The notes: generated by a model not told the origin, from the letters alone. DNA of 17,208 nt from CAYMTN01 sp964393335 (GCA_964393335.1 CAYMTN010000107.1:1-17208); one strand, 5' to 3'. Numbered from the stretch's first letter, positions 6,840-15,371 are shown. Numbers and translations: made by a program.

Positions 6840-8887
6840 TGATTCGACAACTTCCTGTGCAGGATGCCAGGCGGTGGGCCGTCCGGTTCGCGCCCTGGCT
6901 GGCCGTAGCTGGGCTGGCTCTGATCATCTGGGGACAGTGGCTGTGGTTCGATAATCTGTGGACGATCCGGCCCGGCGGGCTGCGCGTGCTGCCGGGGCTG
7001 GTGCTGCTGCTGATCGGGCTGCGTGTGCGAGGCGTGGTGCTGGACCCGCAGCCCTTGATCAGCCGTGTAGCCGGACGCTGGTTTCCCTGGAGCTGGAAAT
7101 TACTACTGGTGCTGGTTGGCTTCGGGCTGTGCGGTTACGCCGCATGGCGGGCGTACCAGGAGCGGACCACCGTCTGGGACGTGCTGCTGTTGTGGGGGGC
7201 GGGCGTCTGGCTGGTAATGTCCGGGCTGGTGACGCACGAAGATGCGGTGCACTGGCGGCGGCAGGTCGCTCGCAGTCTGCGCAGCGAGTGGCGCACCTGG
7301 CTGTTTCTGCTGGTGCTGTTCATCGCGGCGCTGTCGATGCGCGTGGTCAATCTTGAGCATGCGCCGTATATCATGGCCGGAGACGAGGCGCAGTTCGGCT
7401 TTGAGTCTGTGTCGCTCATGGAACGCTCGCATTGGGTCTATAACCCGTTCCAGATGGGCATCTGGCACCACCCGCGCATTGTGCATACGCTGATGGCGAT
7501 CTGTATCGCTGAGTTTGGCCAGACGGTCGCCTCCGCGCGCCTGACATGGGCGATCTTCGGGGCGCTGACAGTGCCTGCCGTCTATTTTTTGGGCCGCCGC
7601 CTGTTTGATGCGCGTATCGGCGTGATCGCAGCCGTTTTCATGGCGACTTACCCGCTGCACGTCCAGTTCAGCCGTACGGCGATGGACATGACCGGCGACC
7701 CGTTTTTTGTGACGCTGGCGTTTGCCTTTTTTGTGGGGGCACTGCGGGATGATAATACCGTCGAGGCGGCGCTGGCCGGGCTGACGCTGGGGCTTTCGCA
7801 GTATTTTTACTTTGCAGGGCGGCTGGCGGTCGTGTTGATGACCGGGTTGGTGATTCTCTACGCGCTGCACGACCGGCGCGCCCTGAGCAGGCGGTTCGGC
7901 GTGATCCTGGTGACGGTCATCGTGGCGGTCGCGGTCGTACTGCCGAACGCGTACGCGGTGTATACCGACAAGTCGCGCTCGATCAGCCCACGCCTGGGGG
8001 CTGTCAGCGTATGGTCAACGGGCGCAGTGAAAGCCGCCATCGAGCAAGACTATTTTGTCGAGTTCTGGGAGAACCAGTTCCAGCGTTCGTTTTTGGCGTA
8101 CGTGTATTATCACGACGAGAGCGACGTTTACGGCAGGTATAACCCGGCGCTGGGCTGGTATGCGGAAGTGCCATTCATGGTCGGACTGGTGATCGTGCTG
8201 CGGCGCTGGCGCGATCCGCGCAGCGTGCTGCCGGCGGCGTGGGTTGCCGGGACGGCCCTGTTGGGCGGGGCAATGCTGATCGATCCGCCGCATTACCCGC
8301 GCTACATCAGCGCGACGCCCGCGCTGGCGGTGCTGGTAGCGCTCGGCGTCGTGGGGGTGTGGCTGATCGCGCGTGACGCCGTAGGATCGCTGCGCGGGCG
8401 CGTGTTGGTGGCCGTGCCGCGCTGGCAGACAGTGGTGCCGGTGGGGTTGGCGGTCGTGCTGGCGCTGGCGAATGCACGCTCGTACGTCTTCGACTATCTG
8501 CCCAAAACCCCTAAGCTGCTTTTTGGCGAGACAACGGTCCGGCTCAACGAAGTGGCGGACATTCTGAATTCGTTCGGCGGGCGCTACGAGGTGCGGTTTT
8601 TTTCGTCGCTGCCGCTGGACCTGACCGGTACCGATCTGCTGCGCTACCGCGCGCCCAAAAACGACGGCCCGGCGTTTGACGGGGACCTGGCGTTGTGGTA
8701 TGAAGTGCTGGAACCGGGCGAATACGCGTTCGTGATCGCGCCGAGCCGGTTTGACGAGGTGGCCGGCTCGCTGCTGTTTTATTTGCCAAACGGCCAACTG
8801 CGCGAATATGTCGACGAACGCACAGGCGGCCCGTTGATATACGTGTACTTCACGACTGTACCCGAATGGCAGGGTGACGGAACATGA
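6836..8887 (+). CDS. GT-C glycosyltransferase of the ArnT/PMT (GT39-like) superfamily
   Basis: Integral membrane protein of 683 residues with about 12-14 hydrophobic segments. It likely transfers a sugar from a polyprenyl-phosphate donor to lipid, glycan or protein on the outer face of the membrane. Four hydrophobic segments come first (about 20-131). Another (about 154-170) precedes the loop MAGDEAQFGFES, where D183-E184 is the acidic pair used for catalysis in GT-C enzymes. HHPRIVHTLMA and ARLTWAIFGALTVPAVYFLGRRLF are typical of the PMT_2 domain. A soluble C-terminal part (about 560-683) follows the last membrane span. The start ATG overlaps the stop of the dehydrogenase gene (ATGA), implying translational coupling; a second ATG follows at 6839. 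The acceptor is unknown. Confidence 0.85.
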   Translation: MMIRQLPVQDARRWAVRFAPWLAVAGLALIIWGQWLWFDNLWTIRPGGLRVLPGLVLLLIGLRVRGVVLDPQPLISRVAGRWFPWSWKLLLVLVGFGLCGYAAWRAYQERTTVWDVLLLWGAGVWLVMSGLVTHEDAVHWRRQVARSLRSEWRTWLFLLVLFIAALSMRVVNLEHAPYIMAGDEAQFGFESVSLMERSHWVYNPFQMGIWHHPRIVHTLMAICIAEFGQTVASARLTWAIFGALTVPAVYFLGRRLFDARIGVIAAVFMATYPLHVQFSRTAMDMTGDPFFVTLAFAFFVGALRDDNTVEAALAGLTLGLSQYFYFAGRLAVVLMTGLVILYALHDRRALSRRFGVILVTVIVAVAVVLPNAYAVYTDKSRSISPRLGAVSVWSTGAVKAAIEQDYFVEFWENQFQRSFLAYVYYHDESDVYGRYNPALGWYAEVPFMVGLVIVLRRWRDPRSVLPAAWVAGTALLGGAMLIDPPHYPRYISATPALAVLVALGVVGVWLIARDAVGSLRGRVLVAVPRWQTVVPVGLAVVLALANARSYVFDYLPKTPKLLFGETTVRLNEVADILNSFGGRYEVRFFSSLPLDLTGTDLLRYRAPKNDGPAFDGDLALWYEVLEPGEYAFVIAPSRFDEVAGSLLFYLPNGQLREYVDERTGGPLIYVYFTTVPEWQGDGT

Positions 8888-9303
8888 TCAGAACCGCTGC
8901 AATCGACCTTCAGACTCAGGGGCACGCCCACGTGATCAACATCACCGGGCAGGTGAGCCAGGCGATCCGTGAGAGCGGGCTGACCGATGGACTCGTGACG
9001 GTGTTTTGCCCCAGCGCCACCAGCGGCGTGACGACGATCGAATTTGAAGATGGAGCCGTGCGCGATCTTCAGCGTTTGTTTGACGAGATCATCGACCCGG
9101 ACCGCGAGTACATGCATAATCTGCGGTGGGGTGATGGAAACGGGCACAGCCACGTACGGGCGGCGCTGCTGGGACCGTCGCTGACGGTGCCGTTTGCTAA
9201 CCAACGGATGATGCTTGGCACGTGGCAGCAGATCGTCTATGTTGATTTTGACAACCGGCCACGTCGGCGCAGCCTGGTCGTACAGATGATGGGCGAGTCG
9301 TGA
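8884..9303 (+). CDS. YjbQ / UPF0047 family protein
   Basis: A 139-residue protein covering the whole family. It shows FCPSATSGVTTIEFEDG (41-57), HN-x-RWGDGNGHSHVRAALLGPSLTVP (about 78-103) and LGTWQQIVYVDFDNRPRRR (111-129). Family annotation names it a secondary thiamine-phosphate synthase, because E. coli YjbQ shows weak activity of this kind; the true role of the family is unsettled. The usual HTTAA-type motif near residue 45 is SATSG here. The ATG overlaps the stop of the glycosyltransferase gene (ATGA). No thiamine gene is nearby, so the context gives no support for a thiamine role. Confidence 0.9.
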   Translation: MIRTAAIDLQTQGHAHVINITGQVSQAIRESGLTDGLVTVFCPSATSGVTTIEFEDGAVRDLQRLFDEIIDPDREYMHNLRWGDGNGHSHVRAALLGPSLTVPFANQRMMLGTWQQIVYVDFDNRPRRRSLVVQMMGES

Positions 9304-9367
9304 ACAGAGGGGATCATTGATTTGACAGGCGCAGGTGGGCGACTTCCGCGCCGTTTGGAGTAGGTGC

Positions 9368-12142
9368 ATGGCTGACCTGATACGCGGAATTCCGGAGCCG
9401 GAAGAACTGGACGGTACGGCTCCCGATGAGCAGGCGATGAGGGGCTTGTTATGCAAGATCGCGGAATCTGCGTGCGAGCTGTTGGGCTGCGCGGCAACGG
9501 GTATCTGGCTGGCGGATGATGGGGGCCAGTTGTCACTGGACCTGATGGTTCCGCCCCCAGAGGCCGGGCTTGTTCACCGGGCGACACACGACGGCCTGAT
9601 TGGCCGGGCGGCCAGTCAGCGGGAGCGCGTAGTCGTCACGGGCGCTGATTGGGAGGCGGCGGACCTGTCGCTGACCGAAGCAGGTTTCCGGTCCGGGATG
9701 GCGCTGCCGCTGGTGTGGCAGGGGGACCTGCTGGGCGTGGTCGCCATGTTCGATACGGCGGCGGACCGCGCGTTATCCGGGCAGGAGGGGCGCATCGCGG
9801 AATTGCTGGCCGAACAGGCGGCGGCTGTCCTGGCGAGCCAACGGATCGCGGTCCAGAATGTTCGGCTGAACCAGTCCCTGGAACTGGAGCATGAACGGCT
9901 GCTGCACGTCCAGGTGGCGATCCGGCAGATGCTGGAACAGCCCGATTTGCAGGCGAACCTGGTCGAAGTGGTAGAGGCGCTCCAGGCGCTCGGTTGGCGG
10001 CGGGTAGCGCTGGCCTTGTTCGCCGAAGACGAGAGCGTCGCGCAGCTTCTGACGGCGGGCATCCCAGAGGCGGAACAGCAGGCGTATCGAGAAGCCGTCG
10101 TCGCCGTCGAGGTGTGGCAGCGTTTTGTCGCGGGCGAACTCACCCAATTTCGCGTGGGCGGCCTGTTCTTCATCCCGTATGGGGATCAGGTTCGCACGAC
10201 GTGGCACCCGCGCGATCTGGTATTTGCGCCGCTGCAAATGGGCCAGGAGCGAGTCGCCGGCGTGATCCGCGTGGAGAACCCGGTTGACGACCTGCGACCC
10301 ACACAGGAGATGCTGCGCCCGCTGGATATTCTGGCATCGCAGGCGGCGTACGTCGTCGAGAATGCGCGGCTGCTGGCTGCATCATCGGAATCGGCGGATG
10401 TGCTGGCCGAGCAGGTCGAGGAACTCTCGATGATGCACCGGGCCGACCGCGAACTCAGCTCGCACCTGAACGTCGACCGGATCATGAAGCTGACGATGGA
10501 CTGGGCGCTGCGCCGGACCGGCGCGGATACCGGGTTGTTGATGCTGATGTCGGACGACAAACGCGGGCTGGTGCCGTTTGTCACGATGGGCTACCTGGAC
10601 CGCGAGAAGTTCGCCTTCAACGAACAGCACCCGATGCCGGTTGATTACGGGATCATGGGGCGGGCGGCGCGCACGGGGCAGACTCAATGGGTTCAAGACG
10701 TTTCGGCAGATCAGGACTTCGTGCCATTTCTGCCGAATGCCAGGGTTCACCTCTCGGTCCCGCTGTCGATGCGCGGGGAAGTGTTAGGCGTGGTGACACT
10801 GGCATCGTCACGCGATGAGGCGTTCGGCGAGCACGACGTCAGTTTCCTGGAGCGGCTGGCGCGGCGGGCCGCCGTCGCACTGGATAACGCCCGGTTGTAC
10901 AGGCAGGCCGAGCAGTTGGCGGACGACATGGCGGTGCTGTATACCGCCAGTCGGACGATCACGTCCACGCTGGAACGTGACGAGATATTGCAGCGAATCG
11001 CCCAATCAATGGCGGTGGCGCTGGAATGTTCGAGCGCGATCATCTTTGATTACCACGCGGAGGCCGAAACGCTGCAAGTGCTGACGGTTTACCGGCTGGG
11101 GACCGCGCACTTTGCCGACGAGGTGCTGCCGCCCGTCAAACACACGATTCTGTTGGCCGATTATCCGGCCTTTCAGACGGTGGCTGAACAACACCATCCC
11201 CTGGTGCTGCGAGCGTCCGATCTGGCTATTTCGAGTGTTGACCGGGCGTACCTGGCGGAAAACAAGATACACGCGATGCTTGTCGTGCCGTTGGAAGCGC
11301 AGGGCGAGTTGATCGGGTTGGCGGTGGTGAACGAGGGCCGTCACGACCGGATTTTCTCGGCTAACGAGGTCTACAAAGCCGAAACACTGGCCAGCCAGGC
11401 CGCGGTGGGGCTGCGCCAATCGCTGCTGTACAACGAAGTGCTTGAACTGGAAAAACTGAAATCCGAGATGATCCGCATGGCGTCGCACGATCTGCGCAAC
11501 CCACTCAACAACATCATGGGTTATATTGAACTGCTGGCGATGAGCATGTCACAACTAGGCATGACGCCGGACCAGGAGCAGTACATCGACAATTTGCGGC
11601 GCGGCTCGCAGGCGATGCGCTCGCTGCTGGAAGACCTGCTGACGCTGGAACGGATCGAAAGCGACAGGCAGAACGACTGGCAGCGCTTTGACATGGGCGG
11701 GCTGGTGTCAGAAGTGGTCGAGGCGCAGCGACCCAGCGCCGGCCTCAAGCACCAATCGCTGACGCTGGATCGCATGCCGGATGTGCCGCCCGCCTATGGC
11801 AGCCTGACACAACTCCGGCAGGCTGTTGCGAACCTGGTCGGCAATGCGATCAAATACACGCCGGAGGAGGGCCAGATTTTCGTTCAAGTTGACGTTCAGG
11901 ACCGGCGCTTGCAGGTGTGGGTGAAAGATTCCGGGTATGGGATATCGCCTGAACGCCAGCCCCGTATTTTCGAGCGGTTCTACCGCGCGCATGAACCCGG
12001 CACGGATCATATCGGCGGAACGGGGCTGGGGTTGAGCCTGGTCAAAACTGTGGTGGAGCGTCACGGCGGCCAGGTGTGGTTTGAAAGCGAACTGGGTAAG
12101 GGCAGCACGTTTGGTTTCTGGCTGCCGATTGTAGAGAGTTAA
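9368..12142 (+). CDS. Soluble sensor histidine kinase with four tandem GAF domains
   Basis: Cytoplasmic two-component sensor of 924 residues with no membrane segment. Four GAF-like domains come in order at about 22-155, 180-335, 355-510 and 520-685, joined by helical linkers such as LNQSLELEHERLLHVQ. A HisKA dimerisation domain follows with the phospho-acceptor H707 in MASHDLRNPLNNIMGYIELL. The ATPase domain shows the N-box QAVANLVGNAIKY, G1 KDSGYGIS, F-box FERFYRAH and G2 GGTGLGLSLVK. The ligand of the GAF domains cannot be read. ATG 9368 is chosen because GGAG at 9357-9360 lies 7 bases upstream; a GTG at 9335 has no such site. It starts 64 bases after yjbQ. No response regulator lies in the window, so the phosphoryl target is unknown. 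Confidence 0.92.
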   Translation: MADLIRGIPEPEELDGTAPDEQAMRGLLCKIAESACELLGCAATGIWLADDGGQLSLDLMVPPPEAGLVHRATHDGLIGRAASQRERVVVTGADWEAADLSLTEAGFRSGMALPLVWQGDLLGVVAMFDTAADRALSGQEGRIAELLAEQAAAVLASQRIAVQNVRLNQSLELEHERLLHVQVAIRQMLEQPDLQANLVEVVEALQALGWRRVALALFAEDESVAQLLTAGIPEAEQQAYREAVVAVEVWQRFVAGELTQFRVGGLFFIPYGDQVRTTWHPRDLVFAPLQMGQERVAGVIRVENPVDDLRPTQEMLRPLDILASQAAYVVENARLLAASSESADVLAEQVEELSMMHRADRELSSHLNVDRIMKLTMDWALRRTGADTGLLMLMSDDKRGLVPFVTMGYLDREKFAFNEQHPMPVDYGIMGRAARTGQTQWVQDVSADQDFVPFLPNARVHLSVPLSMRGEVLGVVTLASSRDEAFGEHDVSFLERLARRAAVALDNARLYRQAEQLADDMAVLYTASRTITSTLERDEILQRIAQSMAVALECSSAIIFDYHAEAETLQVLTVYRLGTAHFADEVLPPVKHTILLADYPAFQTVAEQHHPLVLRASDLAISSVDRAYLAENKIHAMLVVPLEAQGELIGLAVVNEGRHDRIFSANEVYKAETLASQAAVGLRQSLLYNEVLELEKLKSEMIRMASHDLRNPLNNIMGYIELLAMSMSQLGMTPDQEQYIDNLRRGSQAMRSLLEDLLTLERIESDRQNDWQRFDMGGLVSEVVEAQRPSAGLKHQSLTLDRMPDVPPAYGSLTQLRQAVANLVGNAIKYTPEEGQIFVQVDVQDRRLQVWVKDSGYGISPERQPRIFERFYRAHEPGTDHIGGTGLGLSLVKTVVERHGGQVWFESELGKGSTFGFWLPIVES

Positions 12143-12164
12143 TTCGATCAGGTAAGGGTTTGTC

Positions 12165-12521
12165 GTGGCTGAAGCTTCACTGACTCTCATGATCATGAGC
12201 GGGCCGGATGATGGACGCGTGATTCATCTGAGCCAGCAGCGGGGTAATGGATTCGTGAGCGCGGATGGTACATGGTCATTGGTGTTTGGACGGCGCGACG
12301 AGTGCGACGTGAATATCCCGTTTGATACGCAGGTATCGCGGCAGCATGCGGTGCTGCGCGTGGCGCAGGATGGCGAGATGTGGCTGACCGACGCAGGCAG
12401 CCTAAACGGAACCTTTTTGGGCGAAACACAGCTTGAGGAACCAGCCCGGCTGCAAAACGGCCAGTTGTTCCGGTTGGGCCGAACCTGGATGCGTGTCCAG
12501 CTGGAAGTGGACGGCGAGTAG
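12165..12521 (+). CDS. FHA-domain protein (118 aa)
   Basis: A stand-alone forkhead-associated domain, a cytoplasmic reader of phosphothreonine. All core positions are present: G42-R43 in FGRRDECDVNI, S58-R59-Q60-H61, and N81-G82-T83 in GSLNGTFLG. So binding of a phosphopeptide is plausible. There is no other domain and no membrane segment. GTG 12165 follows AAGGG by 6 bases and lies 22 bases after the histidine kinase stop. The TAG stop overlaps the GTG of the next gene by one base (TAGTG), so the two proteins are likely made together. A natural reading is that it recognises a phosphorylated partner from the neighbouring kinase-type proteins; that is inference. Confidence 0.93.
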   Translation: MAEASLTLMIMSGPDDGRVIHLSQQRGNGFVSADGTWSLVFGRRDECDVNIPFDTQVSRQHAVLRVAQDGEMWLTDAGSLNGTFLGETQLEEPARLQNGQLFRLGRTWMRVQLEVDGE

Positions 12522-14464
12522 TGGATAACGATACGATCAGCCTGCAAGATATTCAAACACTGGCCCGCCAGGAATCGGCGCAGCTTCACCATTATTTTAT
12601 TGGCGTCGAGCACCTGTTCATCGCCCTGACGCAGCTTAGGGGCGGGCTGACGGCGGCGGTGCTGGAACATCACGGGCTGTCGCCACGTTTCGTGCGCTAC
12701 AGCATCCGCGAAACAGTGGGCCGCTACGAAGACCGGCGCTACTGGCCGGGTTTCCCTGAAACGCCGCGCGCGGCTGCCGTGCTGGCCCTGGCGCAGGATT
12801 TCGCTGGAGACAACGAACCGGCTGAGCGCGACCTGTTGCTGGCGATTCTGGTCGAAAACGACAGCGTCGTGATTCGCGTGCTGGACGAGATGGGTGCGGA
12901 CCCCGCCGATCTGCGCGAAACGGCGGCGAGCTGGACAGCTCCCCTGCGTCCCCAACTGCGCGATATCCCGGTGCGCGGTGGCGTGGAGCTTTCCGCCGAG
13001 CACCTGCGCGTGCTGAAGCTCATGTTCCGTGATTACGGCGAGGTGCGCGTCGTGCGCGAGCTGGATGGCGGGCACAGCAGTGCGCGCGTGCTGCTGGTGC
13101 GTCCGATCCGCGTGGACGGGCACAGAGATGCGCCGGTCGTGGTCAAGCTGGACAACCGGTTTGCGATCCTGTACGAGCGGCGGCGGTATGACCTGTATGT
13201 GAAAGGCACGCTGCCAGCAGCTACTGCGCGGCTGGTCGATGCGCCGATCGTGCCGGATAACTCGCCGGAAGGCGGCCTGAAGTATACGTTTGTCAGCCCG
13301 CTGGAAGACAGCGAGCCGGTCAGCCTGCGCGAACTGGCCCACCAGCGCGGCCCGCAAAGCGTCAGTGACCTGATCCGCGTGATGTTCGACGTATTTGGCC
13401 CGGCGTGGTGGCTCCAGCGCCAGCCGTACCGGTTTGGCGTGTGGCGCGAGTACGAGCACGTGTTACCGCCTGCGCTGGTGCTTGAGGCGCTGCCGGACGC
13501 TCATTTGGGCGCGACGGGGCATGTGCTGACGCCGCTTGGGTCGTGGAGCCGGACTGACGTCGTGCTGCCGGGCGAAGTGGTGGCGCTGAACGGTTTTGTC
13601 GTGCAGAAGGTTGACCGCGAGCGCGACGTCGTGCACCTGGCGGCGGGCGCGCAGCCGGAAGCGATCAACCGTTCGGGCAAGGTCGAGATGCGCGGCCTGG
13701 GTGTCACGGCGACGTCGTTCTTCCGGGGCGAACTGGTCGATCAGCTCGTGGGCCGCGTGATCAGCACGCGGGATGACCTGCTGCTGCGAACGCTGCAAGA
13801 CCTGGAGCCTGATTTTGACCTGCTGGGAAGTGTTATCCCGTCCGAACATGACCGGCTGCCCGACCTGCCGAATCCGCTACGCAAGATCACCGATCTGCTC
13901 GACCGGCAGGTGAGCGGTTATCTTTCCACGATTCACGGCGATCTGCACCTGGGGAACATCCTGGTAGGGCCACATGGCAGCCCCTGGCTGATTGATTTTG
14001 CCTGGACGCGCGAAGGGCATACGCTGTTCGATTGGGCGCTGCTGGAAGCAAGCTGGCTGGTGGAAATCGTCGCACATCTCGCGCCGCCCGGCTGGGAAGG
14101 CATGTGGGGCGTGATCGCGCTGCTAGACGGCATTAACCGGGGGGATGATCGCGTGCTGCGCGAGCGTCACGAGGTGGGCCGGGCGCTGGCCGTGATCCAG
14201 ACGATCCGTGACATCGTGCGGCAGTGTTTGATGTCGCGGGATCGCTGGAACGAGTATTACGTCGCGCTGGCGCTGATCGGGCTGCGCCTGATGGACTGGA
14301 AATCTGAATCAATGGATGGCCGCCGGTTGGCGTTCCTGCTGTCGGCGCTGGCCGTTGCAGCAGTCGAATCACCGCGCGACATGCTGTCAACGAGTGAACG
14401 CGGCGGGGTTGATACGGCGACGGATATCGACGTCGACAAAACCGACGTACATATGGACGATTAG
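12521..14464 (+). CDS. Clp-N domain fused to an APH-like phosphotransferase domain (TCAD9-like)
   Basis: A 647-residue protein with two parts. Residues about 8-140 are a double Clp repeat (LARQESAQLHHYFIGVEHLFIAL, then RAAAVLALAQDFAG ... ERDLLLAIL), the adaptor/substrate-binding fold of ClpA/ClpC, but no AAA+ ATPase follows. Residues about 165-600 have a phosphotransferase-like fold: glycine-rich GGHSSARVLLV (183-193), K209 in VVVKLD, catalytic loop HGDLHLGN (472-479, D474 and N479), and metal-binding D492 in LIDFAW. Between the lobes, about 330-410, lies a beta-rich insert (LPGEVVALNGFVVQKVDRE). I recall this kinase-like module as 'ternary complex associated domain 9', but could not check that. 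GTG 12521 overlaps the FHA stop. The last 20 residues are acidic. Substrate unknown. Confidence 0.8.
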   Translation: MDNDTISLQDIQTLARQESAQLHHYFIGVEHLFIALTQLRGGLTAAVLEHHGLSPRFVRYSIRETVGRYEDRRYWPGFPETPRAAAVLALAQDFAGDNEPAERDLLLAILVENDSVVIRVLDEMGADPADLRETAASWTAPLRPQLRDIPVRGGVELSAEHLRVLKLMFRDYGEVRVVRELDGGHSSARVLLVRPIRVDGHRDAPVVVKLDNRFAILYERRRYDLYVKGTLPAATARLVDAPIVPDNSPEGGLKYTFVSPLEDSEPVSLRELAHQRGPQSVSDLIRVMFDVFGPAWWLQRQPYRFGVWREYEHVLPPALVLEALPDAHLGATGHVLTPLGSWSRTDVVLPGEVVALNGFVVQKVDRERDVVHLAAGAQPEAINRSGKVEMRGLGVTATSFFRGELVDQLVGRVISTRDDLLLRTLQDLEPDFDLLGSVIPSEHDRLPDLPNPLRKITDLLDRQVSGYLSTIHGDLHLGNILVGPHGSPWLIDFAWTREGHTLFDWALLEASWLVEIVAHLAPPGWEGMWGVIALLDGINRGDDRVLRERHEVGRALAVIQTIRDIVRQCLMSRDRWNEYYVALALIGLRLMDWKSESMDGRRLAFLLSALAVAAVESPRDMLSTSERGGVDTATDIDVDKTDVHMDD

Positions 14465-15036
14465 CCGGTCGCGGCTGGGCAATCCAGCGGTTCGATGCGG
14501 GCGATCCCCTCGCTGCTGATGGTTACGCGCCAGCAGGGCGTGACCGGCGTGTAATCGGACTCTGGCAGTTGGATGCTGATGCTGGCACCGTCGAACGGGG
14601 GATCGGCGTTGGCGAAGTCGTACTCGACCGTGCCGCTTGACTGTGCCAGCGTGAGCACGTACTCGCGCTCGAACTGGCCCGAATCAAACACGTGGCCGAG
14701 CGTCGTCGCGCGGCGGTACGCGGCCACCAGCGTCAATTCCGCCGGGCCGGTCATTGTCGCGCGGCCATTGTTGAGGCCGAAGCGGATGACTGCCATGCCG
14801 TCCGGCATGACTTTCAACGTCTGGCCGGGCTTGAGCAGCGGCGTTTCATCCCTGGCGGGATCGAAACGATCGGGCGGGTCATCGGGCGAGCGCAGCTCGA
14901 CGTCCCCGGTGTACTGCTGAACGGTGGCGGAGCGGTTCACGTCAAACGGGACGACCAGCGAGGCGGCCAGGACGGCCACGGCGAGTCCCACCACGCCGAC
15001 GAACGAAAACAGGATGGTACGGCTGTCGCGGTCCAT
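14461..15036 (-). CDS. Membrane-anchored FecR-like protein (191 aa)
   Basis: One membrane segment at about 8-30 (ILFSFVGVVGLAVAVLAASLVV) after the short positively and negatively charged start MDRDSR, then an extracytoplasmic beta-rich domain. Residues about 38-112 (VQQYTGDVEL ... LLKPGQTLKVMPDGMAVIRFG ... GPAELTLV) have the pattern of the FecR/PEP-CTERM-type domain, which often senses or binds outside the membrane. There is no ECF sigma factor beside it, unlike true FecR, so a regulator role is doubtful; it may be a structural or wall-linked protein. ATG 15036 has GGAGAG 8 bases upstream. Its stop codon overlaps the stop of the convergent Clp-N/kinase gene (TTAG at 14461-14464). Confidence 0.65.
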   Translation of the reverse strand: MDRDSRTILFSFVGVVGLAVAVLAASLVVPFDVNRSATVQQYTGDVELRSPDDPPDRFDPARDETPLLKPGQTLKVMPDGMAVIRFGLNNGRATMTGPAELTLVAAYRRATTLGHVFDSGQFEREYVLTLAQSSGTVEYDFANADPPFDGASISIQLPESDYTPVTPCWRVTISSEGIARIEPLDCPAATG

Positions 15037-15106
15037 GCGGCGATCTCTCCCGCGTCATACAAATCCGGCCAATAGCGTTCATGATAATGCATTCTGCTCG
15101 GAAATG

Positions 15107-15130
15107 AAAAGCGGAGCGTTTGGCTCCGCT
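15107..15130 (-). terminator. Terminator-like hairpin between the two minus-strand genes
   Basis: Stem AGCGGAGC/GCTCCGCT (15110-15117 and 15123-15130) with a 5-base loop. Read on the minus strand it is followed by TTTCATTT, a broken T-run. It would end transcripts from the L,D-transpeptidase gene before the FecR-like gene. Confidence 0.55.
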
Positions 15131-15249
15131 GACGTGTAGCGTCTGACGCGCTTTCTAGCACTCCCCGGCACAAATACACGGGGTCGGTTTTTCGCAGAGA
15201 TGGGACAAACGCCGCCCTAGTGCAGATTTGAGACACGTCCTCTGAATGC

Positions 15250-15310
15250 TGGGCGTGGCAAGCAGTGCCCCTACGGAAAAACATTCAAACTATCAGACTC
15301 ATGCGTACAC
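15250..15310 (+). repeat. 61-bp palindromic repeat, tandem copy 1
   Basis: Full 61-base unit starting TGGGCGTGGCAAGCAGTGCC and ending CATGCGTACAC. The palindromic core has C-to-T changes on both arms (GGGCGT / GTGCCC), so the stem is kept through two G-T pairs. It is identical to copy 2 apart from four or five bases. Confidence 0.9.
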
Positions 15311-15371
15311 TGGGCGCGGCAAGCAGCGCTCCTACGGAAAAACATTCAAACTATCAGACTCATGCGTGCAC
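15311..15371 (+). repeat. 61-bp palindromic repeat, tandem copy 2
   Basis: Second full unit directly abutting copy 1. The core is GGGCGCGGCAAGCAGCGCTC, with one wobble pair. The following TACGGAAAAACATTCAAAC and TATCAGACTCATGCGT segments are identical to copy 1. Confidence 0.9.

Noticed and set aside
9322..9327. Perfect TTGACA between yjbQ and the histidine kinase gene
   Set aside because: No -10-like hexamer at 16-18 bases (TCCGCG lies there), so it is not called a promoter.
12224..13459. Antisense frame of 411 codons over the FHA and Clp-N/kinase genes
   Set aside because: Spans two well supported genes and has Arg/His/Gln-rich translation typical of a GC-rich shadow.
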